DNA of 64,000 nt from Yinghuangia aomiensis (GTDB lineage: Bacteria; Actinomycetota; Actinomycetes; Streptomycetales; Streptomycetaceae). Positions 1-8,103 of the stretch are shown in pieces. The notes below the pieces were generated by a model. It searched no databases. It was not told the origin of the DNA and was given only the letters and a program-made list of their open reading frames with translations. A program made the translations under genes and the position numbers. Positions within the stretch are counted from its first letter, which is position 1; each line of letters opens with the position of its first letter. Location of the stretch: contig NZ_BAABHS010000027.1 of assembly GCF_039542225.1 (NCBI RefSeq), forward strand, positions 44,211 through 108,210, in the 5' to 3' direction.

Positions 1-243
1 GATGTGCGGAGTGACGGCACGGGCTTTGAGCCCGAGGTCGTTCAACTGCACCGCCACGGACTTCGCCGTGGTGGAGTCCTCGACGAACGGGTGGTTGATG
101 TCGAGGTAGTCCAATCCGTCGACACTCGCTGCCAGCTCCAGCATCTCGGCGGTACTGCGGGCCGGGCCATATCCGTCGGCGGCGTACCGGTCGACGATCT
201 GACCGAAGGCCCAGATACCGGCTCCGAAGGAGAACTGCGACAT
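1..243 (-). CDS. Sugar isomerase/epimerase-like TIM-barrel protein, N-terminal part (gene runs off the left edge)
   Basis: Only the first 81 residues are in the window. The frame opens with FGAGIWAFGQIVDRY and includes LDYLDINHPF, which resembles the first beta-alpha units of the xylose-isomerase-like TIM barrel (AP endonuclease 2 superfamily). Members are metal-dependent isomerases, epimerases or related enzymes of sugars and hydroxy acids. The metal ligands lie beyond the edge, so neither activity nor substrate can be assigned. The ATG at 243 is preceded by a GGAG ribosome site five bases upstream. It is read in the same direction as the hydratase at 371-1159, across a 127-base gap holding a perfect inverted repeat, so it probably has its own promoter. 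Confidence 0.6.
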   Translation of the reverse strand, partial: MSQFSFGAGIWAFGQIVDRYAADGYGPARSTAEMLELAASVDGLDYLDINHPFVEDSTTAKSVAVQLNDLGLKARAVTPHI

Positions 244-273
244 GACCACTCCATGTGACTATATATTCATGAC

Positions 274-287
274 TGCATGAACATGCA
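274..287. promoter_or_regulatory. Inverted repeat TGCATG-AA-CATGCA upstream of the TIM-barrel gene
   Basis: A perfect 6+2+6 inverted repeat lies 31 bases upstream of the ATG at 243. An AT-rich stretch (tatata, 260-265) between repeat and gene could be a -10 region on the minus strand. This is the usual place for a repressor or activator site. It does not resemble the GAGAAT palindrome found elsewhere in the window, so a different regulator would be involved. Confidence 0.4.
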
Positions 288-370
288 CGCCGATTATGCA
301 CTGTCCATGTCATGTGGGGTCGGCCGGCGGTGGGCACGGGTCCTGACTGGACGAAGCGACCGCCGAACGC

Positions 371-1159
371 TCAACGCGTGCGGTATTCGGTACCCCGCGC
401 CGCGAACCGGCGGTTCTGCTCGGCCCAAGGCAGGCTGCCGAGCGCGGTGAGGTGCGGCGCCACCGACAGGGCCTGCGCGCGCGTCATGTCACGGGCCGCC
501 CAGACCGCCCGAACCGTGCCTTCGACCGCGTGCGGAGGCTGCTGGGCTATCACCTCGGCAGCCCACTGCGCGGTCTGCCGGAGTTCGGCGGCCGGGACGA
601 CCTGGGAGACCATGCCGATCTCGTACGCCCTCTCGGCCCCGATGCGTTCGGAGCTTCCGAGGAGTGTCAGCCGGGCGACTTCGCCGAGCGGCATGCGCTG
701 GAGCAGGTGCATGGACTCGAAGCCGGAGACCATGCCGTAGGTCGTGTGCGGGTCGAAGAACGTCGCGTGGTCGGCGGCGATGACGAACTCGCATTCGCCC
801 AGGAGGTAGAAGGCGGCGCCGCACGCCATGCCGTTGACGGCGACGATGACGGGCTTCCACAGGTCCGAGTACTTCGGCCCGATCTTCGGCATCGGGTCCT
901 CGGGCATGTACGGGGAGGTCGGCTGCGCGATCTCCACGCCGCGATCGAGGCCCGTGCAGAAGGCACGGTCGCCGGCGCCGGTGACCACGATGACGCGAAC
1001 CTCGTCGTCGTGGCGCAGCGCGAGCCACAGCTCGTGCAGTTCCTCGATCATCGTCAGGTTGATCGCGTTGTGCCGCTCCGGACGATTCAGGGTGACCCAC
1101 GCCACCCCGTCCCGCTGCGTGTATTCGAGCGTGGCGAGGTGGTTGCGGTCGATGTCCAT
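371..1159 (-). CDS. Enoyl-CoA hydratase/isomerase (crotonase family)
   Basis: This is a 262-residue crotonase-fold protein, the usual family length. The start is the ATG at 1159 (MDIDRNHL); the frame stays open further upstream but that part is not protein-like. Visible family features are LNRPERHNAIN near the N-terminus, the first oxyanion-hole segment FCTGLDRG and the second GMACGAAFYL. The stretch normally carrying the catalytic glutamates reads YGMVSGFESMHLL, so the exact reaction (hydratase, isomerase or hydrolase) is uncertain. It sits after the operon ending at 1263 but has its own 100-base upstream gap with a GAGAAT-type operator at 1201, so it is probably transcribed separately under the same TetR control. 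Confidence 0.8.
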   Translation of the reverse strand: MDIDRNHLATLEYTQRDGVAWVTLNRPERHNAINLTMIEELHELWLALRHDDEVRVIVVTGAGDRAFCTGLDRGVEIAQPTSPYMPEDPMPKIGPKYSDLWKPVIVAVNGMACGAAFYLLGECEFVIAADHATFFDPHTTYGMVSGFESMHLLQRMPLGEVARLTLLGSSERIGAERAYEIGMVSQVVPAAELRQTAQWAAEVIAQQPPHAVEGTVRAVWAARDMTRAQALSVAPHLTALGSLPWAEQNRRFAARGTEYRTR

Positions 1160-1200
1160 GCACGCTCCCGTACCGGTCGATGACGTCACTCTGCGAATGC

Positions 1201-1215
1201 GAGAGTATCGTTCTC
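1201..1215. promoter_or_regulatory. Degenerate TetR-type operator GAGAGT-ATC-GTTCTC
   Basis: This is a 15-base near-palindrome matching the GAGAAT-NNN-ATTCTC consensus at 10 of 12 arm positions. It lies 41 bases upstream of the hydratase start at 1159, in non-coding DNA. Its position and resemblance to the perfect sites at 24885, 25669, 38800, 51517 and 61608 suggest control by the TetR protein encoded at 24989. Confidence 0.55.
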
Positions 1216-1262
1216 GCCATTCAAGAGGAATACATGCCAACCGTTGCGGGAGCGAATCCCGT

Positions 1263-2033
1263 TCAGACCGTGTAGCCGCCGTCCACGTCCAGACACTGCC
1301 CCGTGACGAACCCCGCGCGGTCCGAGGCCAGGAAGGCGACCGCCTCGGCCACGTCGACCGCATCACCGAAGCGGCGCAGCGGGATGTTGCGCACCGTCAC
1401 CGCGAGCGCGGCCTCGTCGAGTTCACCGGTCTGGATCAGGCGGCCGCCGATGCCGTCGGTCAGCATTCCGGGGCCGACGCAGTTCACCCGGACGCCGAAG
1501 CGCCCTTCCTCCGCGGCCAGAGCCCGCGCGACCGCTTCCACCGCGCCTTTGACGCCCGCGGACAGCCCGTCGCGGACCGGGAAGCGACGGGTGGCCGCCG
1601 TGGTGACGGCCACGATGCTGCCGTGCGCCCGCCGCAGTTCGGGGAGCACGGCGTGGGCGAGATTGAAGAAGGCAGCCGCATCCGCATTCAACTGCTCGCG
1701 GTAGCGCTTCGGTTCGACGCGGCTCAGGTGGATCATCGGCACATGCGGGCCCGCGGCATAGACCACGGTGTGGATGCCGCCAAATGCCGCGGCGATCTCC
1801 GCCACGGTGTCGGCGGTTGCCTGAGCATCGCCCAGGTCCAAGCTGTAGGACGAGGCTTTGCGGCCCAGTTCGCGGATCTCGCCGACCAGGGATTCGGCCG
1901 CTTCCGTGTTGGCGCGGTAGGTGAAGGCGACATCGCTGCCACGCCGCGAGAGAAGGCGGACGACTGCCGCACCTATGCCTCCCGTGCCGCCTGCGACGAG
2001 TGCGGCGCCTGTCTTCCCGGAGAAGTCCTGCAT
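1263..2033 (-). CDS. Short-chain dehydrogenase/reductase-like protein with an altered catalytic site
   Basis: The protein has 256 residues and a classical SDR fold: the nucleotide motif AGGTGGIG (about 14-21), then RVNCVGPGML and the C-terminal TGQCLDVDGGY. By counting back from the conserved lysine (about Lys162 in SAGVKGAVEA), the position of the catalytic tyrosine is serine (about Ser158) and the catalytic serine is threonine (about Thr145). It may therefore bind a cofactor yet use altered chemistry, or be a non-catalytic partner. An AAGGAA ribosome site supports the ATG at 2033. It is the last gene of the operon, 9 bases after an acyl-CoA dehydrogenase, which suggests a role on a beta-oxidation intermediate. 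Confidence 0.75.
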   Translation of the reverse strand: MQDFSGKTGAALVAGGTGGIGAAVVRLLSRRGSDVAFTYRANTEAAESLVGEIRELGRKASSYSLDLGDAQATADTVAEIAAAFGGIHTVVYAAGPHVPMIHLSRVEPKRYREQLNADAAAFFNLAHAVLPELRRAHGSIVAVTTAATRRFPVRDGLSAGVKGAVEAVARALAAEEGRFGVRVNCVGPGMLTDGIGGRLIQTGELDEAALAVTVRNIPLRRFGDAVDVAEAVAFLASDRAGFVTGQCLDVDGGYTV

Positions 2034-2042
2034 CGATGTTCC

Positions 2043-3191
2043 TTACAGTCCCAAGGACTTCGCGATGATGACCTTCATGACCTCGCTCGTTCCGCCGTAG
2101 ATGCGGGCGACCCGGGCGTCGGTGAATAGGCGGGCGATCGGGTACTCCATCATGTAGCCGTATCCGCCGAAGAGCTGAAGGCAGCGGTCGACCGCGCGGG
2201 CCTGCACCTCGGTGCAGAACAGTTTCGTCTTGGCAGCGTCGGCGCTCGACAGTTCGCCGTCGACCAGTTCGACGACGGCGCGGTCGAGCATGGTCTGCGC
2301 GGCCTCGATCTCGGCGGCGACCGCGGCCAGTTCGAACTTCGTGTTCTGGAAGGACGCCACCGGCGTGCCGAAGGCCTTCCGTTCCTTCACGTAGGCGATG
2401 GTCGCGTCCAGGGCGGCCCGCGCCTGCGCCACCGAGCCCACCGCCACCGTCAGCCGCTCCTGCGACAGGTTGTGGCCGAGGTATCCGAAGGCTGCGCCTT
2501 CCTGACCGAGACGGTTCGCCACCGGAACCCGGACATCGTCGAATGCCAGCTCGACCGTGTCCTGGACCTTGTTGCCCATCTTGTCCAGCACACGGCCGCG
2601 GGTGAACCCGGGCATGCCGTCCTCGACCACGAGCAAGGTGAGTCCGGCGCGGCGGTTGTCCGGGTCCTTCGAAGTGCGGGCCACCACGATCACCAGATCC
2701 GCCAGCAGTCCGCCGGTGATGAAGGTCTTCGCACCGTTGAGAACGTAATGGTCGCCGTCCCGCACCGCGGTCGTGCGGATGCCCGCGAGGTCCGATCCGG
2801 TGCCCGGCTCGGTCATCGCGATAGCGGTGAGCAGGGTGCCCGCGGCCAGGCCGGGGAACCAGCGCGCCCGTTGCTCCGAGTCGGCGTACTCGAGGAAGTA
2901 CGGGTGGATGACGTCCAGTTGGGTGCGCACCGTGCTCATCGTGACCAGGGCACGGGCGGCCTCTTCCTGGAGGACCACGTTGTAGCGGTAGTCGCGTTGC
3001 CCCGCTCCCCCGTATTCCTCCGGGATGGCGATCCCGAACACACCGATGGCGCCCAGCATTTCGAAGACCGAGCGCGGGGTGCGCCCGGCGTGTTCCCAGT
3101 CGGAGTAGTAGGGGGCGATCTCCTTGGCCACGAAGTCGCGGACAAGTCCGCGGAAGGCTTCGTGGTCCTCGGTGAAGAGCGTTCTGCGCAC
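2043..3191 (-). CDS. Acyl-CoA dehydrogenase (FadE type)
   Basis: A full-length FAD-dependent acyl-CoA dehydrogenase of 382 residues, introducing an alpha,beta double bond into an acyl-CoA and passing electrons to ETF. The FAD/substrate segment AMTEPGTGSDL and the C-terminal QLFGGYGYMMEYP and RIYGGTSEVMK are clear. The medium-chain position for the base (YEGT) is glycine here (YGGT), while LSQERL provides the helix-G glutamate used by long-chain and isovaleryl-type enzymes, so the base is probably that glutamate. The GTG at 3191 is chosen because GGAGGA stands at the right distance and the thiolase ends 12 bases upstream. It is co-transcribed with the thiolase and SDR. Confidence 0.88.
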   Translation of the reverse strand: MRRTLFTEDHEAFRGLVRDFVAKEIAPYYSDWEHAGRTPRSVFEMLGAIGVFGIAIPEEYGGAGQRDYRYNVVLQEEAARALVTMSTVRTQLDVIHPYFLEYADSEQRARWFPGLAAGTLLTAIAMTEPGTGSDLAGIRTTAVRDGDHYVLNGAKTFITGGLLADLVIVVARTSKDPDNRRAGLTLLVVEDGMPGFTRGRVLDKMGNKVQDTVELAFDDVRVPVANRLGQEGAAFGYLGHNLSQERLTVAVGSVAQARAALDATIAYVKERKAFGTPVASFQNTKFELAAVAAEIEAAQTMLDRAVVELVDGELSSADAAKTKLFCTEVQARAVDRCLQLFGGYGYMMEYPIARLFTDARVARIYGGTSEVMKVIIAKSLGL

Positions 3192-3203
3192 GGCGATCCT
3201 CCG

Positions 3204-4349
3204 TCAGGACACGAGTTCGACGAGGGTGGCGTTGGCGGTGCCGCCGCCCTCGCACATGGTCTGCAGGCCATAGCGGATGCCGCGGTCCCGCATGTGGTGG
3301 ATCATGCGGGTCATGAGCACGGCGCCGGATGCGCCCAGCGGGTGGCCGAGCGCGATGGCACCCCCGAGCGGATTGACCAGCGTGGGGTCGGCACCCGTCT
3401 CGGCCAGCCAGGCCATCGGGACCGACGCGAAGGCTTCGTTCACCTCGAAGACGCCGACGTCGGCCAGTGCCACGCCGGCTCGCCGCAGGACCTTCTCGGT
3501 CGCCGGGATCGGCCCGGTAAGCATGAGCACAGGGTCGGATCCGGTGACCGCGCCCGAGTGGAACCGCACGATCGGCGCGAGTCCGAGGGAGTGCGCCTTC
3601 TCCGGCGTCGTGACCAGCAGCGCGGCCGCACCGTCGGAGATCTGCGAGGAGTTGCCCGCGTGGATGACGCCGTCGTCCTGGAACGACGGCTTCAGTCCCG
3701 CCAGGGACTCGACGCTCGTCCCGCGGCGAATGCCCTCGTCCGCGGAGACCAGGGTCTCTCCGGTCGCGACCGGCACGATCTGCGCGGCGAACGCACCGCC
3801 GTCCTGCGCGGCCGCGGCCCGTTCGTGCGACCGCGCGGCGTACTCGTCCAACCGGGTCCGGGTGAGTCCCCACTTGGTGGCGATCAACTCGGCCGAAATC
3901 CCCTGGTTGAAGGAGAAGCCGTCGTAGCGGGCGAGTGCCTTCGGCCCGAAGGGGACGCCGCCGGCGCGTGCCGCCCCCAGGGGGACGCGGCTCATCACTT
4001 CGACGCCGCCTGCCACCACGACGTCCTGCTGTCCGGACATCACCGCGAAGACGGCGAAGTCCAAGGCCTGCTGGCTCGACCCGCAGGCACGGTTCACCGT
4101 GCTGCCGGGAACGGTCTCGGGCCAGCCCGCGGCCAGGACGGCGTACCGGCCGATGTTGGCGGATTGGTCGCCGACCTGTCCCACACAGCCCCACACCACG
4201 TCGTCGACGATCGCGGGGTCGATAGCGGTGCGCTCGACGAGCGCGTTGAGGACCACGGCGGAGAGATCCGCGGCGTGCACCCCGGCCAGTCCCCCGTTGC
4301 GTTTGCCGACGGGCGTACGGACGGCCTCGACGATCACTGCTTCACGCAT
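3204..4349 (-). CDS. Acetyl-CoA acetyltransferase (thiolase)
   Basis: A 381-residue thiolase that cleaves a 3-oxoacyl-CoA with CoA to release acetyl- or propionyl-CoA. The acylated cysteine is in NRACGSSQQAL, the histidine in ALGHPLGASGA, and the second cysteine in MCEGGGTANA, so all three catalytic elements are intact. The ATG at 4349 (MREAVIVEAVRTP) overlaps the end of the upstream hydratase gene by 8 bases, implying coupled translation. Its place between a hydratase and an acyl-CoA dehydrogenase fits the last step of a beta-oxidation turn. The chain length it prefers cannot be read from sequence. Confidence 0.9.
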   Translation of the reverse strand: MREAVIVEAVRTPVGKRNGGLAGVHAADLSAVVLNALVERTAIDPAIVDDVVWGCVGQVGDQSANIGRYAVLAAGWPETVPGSTVNRACGSSQQALDFAVFAVMSGQQDVVVAGGVEVMSRVPLGAARAGGVPFGPKALARYDGFSFNQGISAELIATKWGLTRTRLDEYAARSHERAAAAQDGGAFAAQIVPVATGETLVSADEGIRRGTSVESLAGLKPSFQDDGVIHAGNSSQISDGAAALLVTTPEKAHSLGLAPIVRFHSGAVTGSDPVLMLTGPIPATEKVLRRAGVALADVGVFEVNEAFASVPMAWLAETGADPTLVNPLGGAIALGHPLGASGAVLMTRMIHHMRDRGIRYGLQTMCEGGGTANATLVELVS

Positions 4350-5202
4350 GTTTGTGTCTCTCCAACTCCGACGGGACGGTCCGGCTCGGCCGTGGTCCAC
4401 CCGGCACGGCCCAGCGGCCGGTGAATCGCGGCCGGCGCTTCTCGGTGAAGGCCGCGTATGCCTCCTGGGTGTCCGCCGTGGCGAAATTGACGGTCTGGGC
4501 GCGGGATTCCGCGGCGAGGGCGTCGCGCATCGTGCGGTCGACGGATTCGTGGAGGAGCGCCTTGGTCTGCGCGAGCGCGATCGGCGGCCCGTCCGCGAGA
4601 CGTCCGGCGAGGTCCGCCACGAAAGCGTCGATCTCATCCGCCGACACCACCCAGGTCACCAAGTTCAGGTCCCACGCTTCGTCCGCGTCGATGGTTTCGG
4701 CGAGGAGGGCGAGCCGTTTGGCTTGCTGCAGGCCGACGAGCCTGGGCAGCAGCCACGAGCCGCCGCAGTCGACGGACAGTCCGCGGCGGGCGAATACCTG
4801 CGAGAACGTCGACTCGGGTGTGGCGACCACCAAGTCGCAGCCGAGCGCGAGGTTCCAGCCCGCGCCCATCGCCGCGCCGTTCACCTTGGCCACCGTCGGC
4901 ACCGGGAGTTCGTGGAGGGCCAGGGCGACATCCGACAACGCGCGGAGCCCGTGCAGCGGATGTGTTCCGTCCGCCGGCCGCGAGATGTCCGCGTCGACCA
5001 CGTCGGCCCCCGAGCAGAACGCGCCCGGTGCTCCGGTGAGCACCAGCGCGCGCACCCGCCGGTCGCGGGCCGCCTCCGCGAGAGCCTCCCGAAGCGCGGC
5101 CCACAGTTCACCGTTGATCGCATTGCGCCGGTGCGGACGGTTGAGGGTGAGGGTCCGGATACCGTCCTGGTCGTCGCAGAGGAGTACGGAGTCGTCGGTC
5201 AT
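4342..5202 (-). CDS. Enoyl-CoA hydratase/isomerase (crotonase family)
   Basis: This 286-residue crotonase has LNRPHRRNAIN, the oxyanion-hole segments FCSGADVVDAD and GAAMGAGWNLALG, and the segment RRGLSVDCGGSWLLP around the active site. Aspartate in place of the first glutamate region, and the glycine pair, resemble isomerase-like or PaaG-like members as much as true hydratases. The ATG at 5202 overlaps the stop of the CoA-transferase gene as ATGA, and its own end overlaps the thiolase start, so it is locked into the operon. It probably hydrates or isomerises the enoyl-CoA made by an acyl-CoA dehydrogenase of the same operon. Confidence 0.85.
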   Translation of the reverse strand: MTDDSVLLCDDQDGIRTLTLNRPHRRNAINGELWAALREALAEAARDRRVRALVLTGAPGAFCSGADVVDADISRPADGTHPLHGLRALSDVALALHELPVPTVAKVNGAAMGAGWNLALGCDLVVATPESTFSQVFARRGLSVDCGGSWLLPRLVGLQQAKRLALLAETIDADEAWDLNLVTWVVSADEIDAFVADLAGRLADGPPIALAQTKALLHESVDRTMRDALAAESRAQTVNFATADTQEAYAAFTEKRRPRFTGRWAVPGGPRPSRTVPSELERHKHA

Positions 5203-6479
5203 GTGCGGTCTTCCCCTCCCGCAAGGCCCACGGTTCCCTTGGCCCGCAGTGCGGCGATCTCGTCGGCGTCGAGACCGAGTTCGGCGAGAACGGCGCCGGT
5301 GTCCTGGCCGAGTGCGGGAACGGCTCCCATCGGTTGCTCGAATCCCCGGATGACGGGAGGCGGCAGCAGCGCGGGGACGGTCGAGCCCGGGATCTCGATG
5401 TCCCGCCAGCGGTCGCGCGCCTTCAGGTGCGGATGCGCGACGACGTCGGACGGCGTGTTGTAGCGGGAGTTCCCGATCCCGGCCGCATCCGCGGCCTCCT
5501 GTATGCCTGCGAGTTCGTGGCGCGCACACCAGGCGCCGATCGCCTCGTCCAGCAGGGGACGGTGCCGCACGCGTCCCGGGTTCGTCTCGAACCGCGGGTC
5601 CTCGGCCAGGTCGGGGCGGTCGATGAGGTCACGGGCGAGGCGCTGCCACTCACGGTCGTTCGTGGTGCCGAGCACGACAGTGTGGGCATCGGCGGTGCGG
5701 TAGGCGCCATACGGGGCCACCGCGGGCGAGCTCATGCCCAACGGCTGTTGGTCGATGCCGGAGTGCCGGGTGTACGTGAGGGCGTAGCCCATCAGTTCCG
5801 CCATCGTGTCGAACATGCTCACCGAGACCGCGCCGCCGGTCGACTCGGTGCGGTCGCCGCGGCCGTTGCCCACCAGCATGGCCATGATCGAGAGGGCCGC
5901 GTACAGCCCTGTGCACACGTCCGCCATCGGCGGGCCGGGTTTGGCAGGCTCGCCGGGGCGCCCGGTGATGGCGCAGGCTCCCGATTCCGCCTGCACCAAC
6001 AGGTCGTAGGCGCGCTTGTGCGAGAGCGGCCCGCCGGGCCCATAGCCGTCGATCTCGACGGCGATCAGGTCCGGGTGGCGTGCGGCCAGGTCATCAGGTG
6101 CGATGCCGAGCTTCGCGGTCGCGCCGGGGGCGAGATTGGACACCAGGACGTCGGCCCGGGCCAGCAGGCGATGGAGGACCGCCATGCCGGCGGGATCTTT
6201 GAGATCGATCGCCACCGACTCCTTGCCCCGGTTGAGCCAGACGAAGTGCGCCGCCTGCCCGTCCACGACGTCGTCGTAGGAGCGGGCGAAGTCGCCGCCG
6301 TCCGGGTTCTCGACCTTGACGATGCGCGCGCCGAAGTCGCCGAGTGTGCGGGTGCACATCGGTGCCGACACCGCTTGTTCCAGCGTCACGACGGTCACGC
6401 CGGCCAGCGGCCCGGTCCCCTTGCCCGCCGACGTCCCGGGGGTACCGCTGCGGCCGTGCCGCTCCTGCCGCCCCGTCAT
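5199..6479 (-). CDS. CaiB/BaiF family (class III) CoA-transferase
   Basis: A 426-residue class III CoA-transferase, moving CoA between carboxylic acids through an aspartyl-CoA thioester. The N-terminal LAGVTVVTLEQAVSAP and DFGARIVKVENPDGGDFAR are family hallmarks and the catalytic aspartate is in PPMADVCTGLYAAL. The first 25 residues are a low-complexity Gly/Thr tail ahead of the conserved domain. The gene is ATGA-coupled to both neighbours: its ATG overlaps the ligase stop and its stop overlaps the hydratase ATG. With the ligase next door, it offers a second, ATP-sparing route for charging the substrate or recycling CoA within the pathway. Confidence 0.87.
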   Translation of the reverse strand: MTGRQERHGRSGTPGTSAGKGTGPLAGVTVVTLEQAVSAPMCTRTLGDFGARIVKVENPDGGDFARSYDDVVDGQAAHFVWLNRGKESVAIDLKDPAGMAVLHRLLARADVLVSNLAPGATAKLGIAPDDLAARHPDLIAVEIDGYGPGGPLSHKRAYDLLVQAESGACAITGRPGEPAKPGPPMADVCTGLYAALSIMAMLVGNGRGDRTESTGGAVSVSMFDTMAELMGYALTYTRHSGIDQQPLGMSSPAVAPYGAYRTADAHTVVLGTTNDREWQRLARDLIDRPDLAEDPRFETNPGRVRHRPLLDEAIGAWCARHELAGIQEAADAAGIGNSRYNTPSDVVAHPHLKARDRWRDIEIPGSTVPALLPPPVIRGFEQPMGAVPALGQDTGAVLAELGLDADEIAALRAKGTVGLAGGEDRT

Positions 6480-8074
6480 CGGTCCGTCGGCGCGAACCGC
6501 GCCCGGAGTTCGTGCTTGAGCACCTTCTGGCTGGCATTGCGCGGCAGCTGCTCGACGACCCGGACGTACCGCGGGACCTTGAAGTTGGCCATATGGTCGC
6601 GGGCCCAGGCGACGAGGTCGGCTTCGACGACGTCGTGGCCGGGCTTCGGAATGATGTAGGCGCAGCCCACCTCGCCGAGCCGCGTGTCGGGGACCCCGAC
6701 GACGGCGGCATGCGCGACCGGCGGATACTCCAGCAGGAGCCTCTCGATCTCGGCCGGGTAGGCGTTGAAGCCGCCGACGATGAACATTTCCTTCTTGCGG
6801 TCGACGATGGCCAGGTTGCCCGCCGCGTCGAATTGTCCGACGTCGCCGGTATGCAGCCATCCGAAGGGGTCGACGGTCTCGGCAGTGGCCTCCGGGTCGT
6901 CCCAGTACCCGCGGGTGACGTTGAAGCCGCGCACGAGGATCTCCCCTGCCTGCCCGGCCGGGAGGTCGTTCCCGTCGTCGTCGGCGATCCGGACCTCCAC
7001 GCCGGGGATCGGCCGGCCGGTGGTGCGTGCCACGGTCTCTGCCGTATCGCCGAGTCGAGTGGTGGTCACCAGCGCGGTGGACTCGGTGAGCCCGTAGGCG
7101 CTCATGACGATGTCGAAGCCGAGTTCGGTCTTCATGGCGTGGATGAGCGTCTCGGGAATGGTGGTGCCGCCGGTCATGGACACGCGCAGCGAGGACACGT
7201 CCGTGTTGGGCCGGTCGGGATGGTCGACGAGGTCCTGGAAGATCGTGGGCGGCCCGAGCATGATGCTCACGCGTTCCCGCGCGATGACGTCCAGGGCTTC
7301 GCCGGCGTCGAAGACCCGCATCGGGACGACGGTGACGCCGTGGATGAAGGACGCAAGCCACCCGGCCTTGTAGCCGAAGCAGTGGAAGAACGGCGGGACG
7401 ACGAGGAAGGTGTCCTTCGGCCCGAAGGTGTACTCCTCGGCCATCCAGCCATAGGCACGCAGCGATTGGCCGTGGGTGAGGGTGACGCCCTTGGGATGGC
7501 CCGTCGTTCCGGACGTGAAGATGATGTCGGCGACGCTGTCGGGTGTCGCCTGGTCGATGGCGTCGTGCGCCGTGCTGGTGTCGATTCCGTGCCCGCCGGC
7601 CAGGAAGTCCGGCCAGGACAGGTCGGCGGCGCCCTGCGGCCCGAGCACGGACACGGTCTTGCCGAGCGCGCGCAGGTCGGGGGCGTGCCTCTTCAATTCG
7701 GCGATGTAGTCGTTGCCGAGGAATGACGACGCGAAGACGGCGCGCGCCTGGCACTTGTCCAGGATGTACGCCTGTTCCTGCGCCTTGAACCGGGTGTTGA
7801 GCGGCACGACGATGCCGCCCGCGCCTTGGATGCCGAGTGCCGCGACGATCCACTCGGCGGAGTTCGGTGCGCACAGGCCGACCCGGTCCCCGGGCTGGAT
7901 CCCGAGGGCGAGCGCGGCTTTGACGCTCCGGAGCATCTGCTGTTCCAGCTCCCGGAAGCTCCAGCGGGAGTTGCCGTCGACGAGGGCGGGAGCGTCGCCG
8001 AAGCGTGCGGCGGCCACCCGGACGACGTCGGGGATGCTCGCGTACTCGTGGTCGTATCGCATCGGGGAATCCAT
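6476..8074 (-). CDS. Acyl-CoA synthetase (FadD-like AMP-forming ligase)
   Basis: A 532-residue member of the ANL superfamily that activates a carboxylate to acyl-AMP and then acyl-CoA. The P-loop IIFTSGTTGHPKGVTLTH, the AMP motif SAYGLTESTA, the hinge GWLHTGDVGQFDAAGNLAIV with DRKKEMFIVGG, and the lysine region NASQKVLKHELR are all present. The start at 8074 (MDSPMRYDHEY) is chosen over 8062, but no strong ribosome site distinguishes them. Its stop overlaps the CoA-transferase start. It closely resembles the ligase at 36174-37601, so the two may be paralogues acting on successive acids. Confidence 0.88.
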   Translation of the reverse strand: MDSPMRYDHEYASIPDVVRVAAARFGDAPALVDGNSRWSFRELEQQMLRSVKAALALGIQPGDRVGLCAPNSAEWIVAALGIQGAGGIVVPLNTRFKAQEQAYILDKCQARAVFASSFLGNDYIAELKRHAPDLRALGKTVSVLGPQGAADLSWPDFLAGGHGIDTSTAHDAIDQATPDSVADIIFTSGTTGHPKGVTLTHGQSLRAYGWMAEEYTFGPKDTFLVVPPFFHCFGYKAGWLASFIHGVTVVPMRVFDAGEALDVIARERVSIMLGPPTIFQDLVDHPDRPNTDVSSLRVSMTGGTTIPETLIHAMKTELGFDIVMSAYGLTESTALVTTTRLGDTAETVARTTGRPIPGVEVRIADDDGNDLPAGQAGEILVRGFNVTRGYWDDPEATAETVDPFGWLHTGDVGQFDAAGNLAIVDRKKEMFIVGGFNAYPAEIERLLLEYPPVAHAAVVGVPDTRLGEVGCAYIIPKPGHDVVEADLVAWARDHMANFKVPRYVRVVEQLPRNASQKVLKHELRARFAPTDR

Positions 8075-8103
8075 TCGGGGGCTCGGCGCGGGCCGGAGAC
8101 GGC

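Noticed and set aside
41..254. Frame 42-254 on the minus strand as the first gene
   Set aside because: The neighbouring frame from 243 has the TIM-barrel motifs and continues off the edge; this one is a shadow.
1423..4194. A 923-codon minus-strand open frame
   Set aside because: It is an out-of-frame shadow of the thiolase, dehydrogenase and SDR genes; Arg/Pro/Gly-rich translation with no family motifs.
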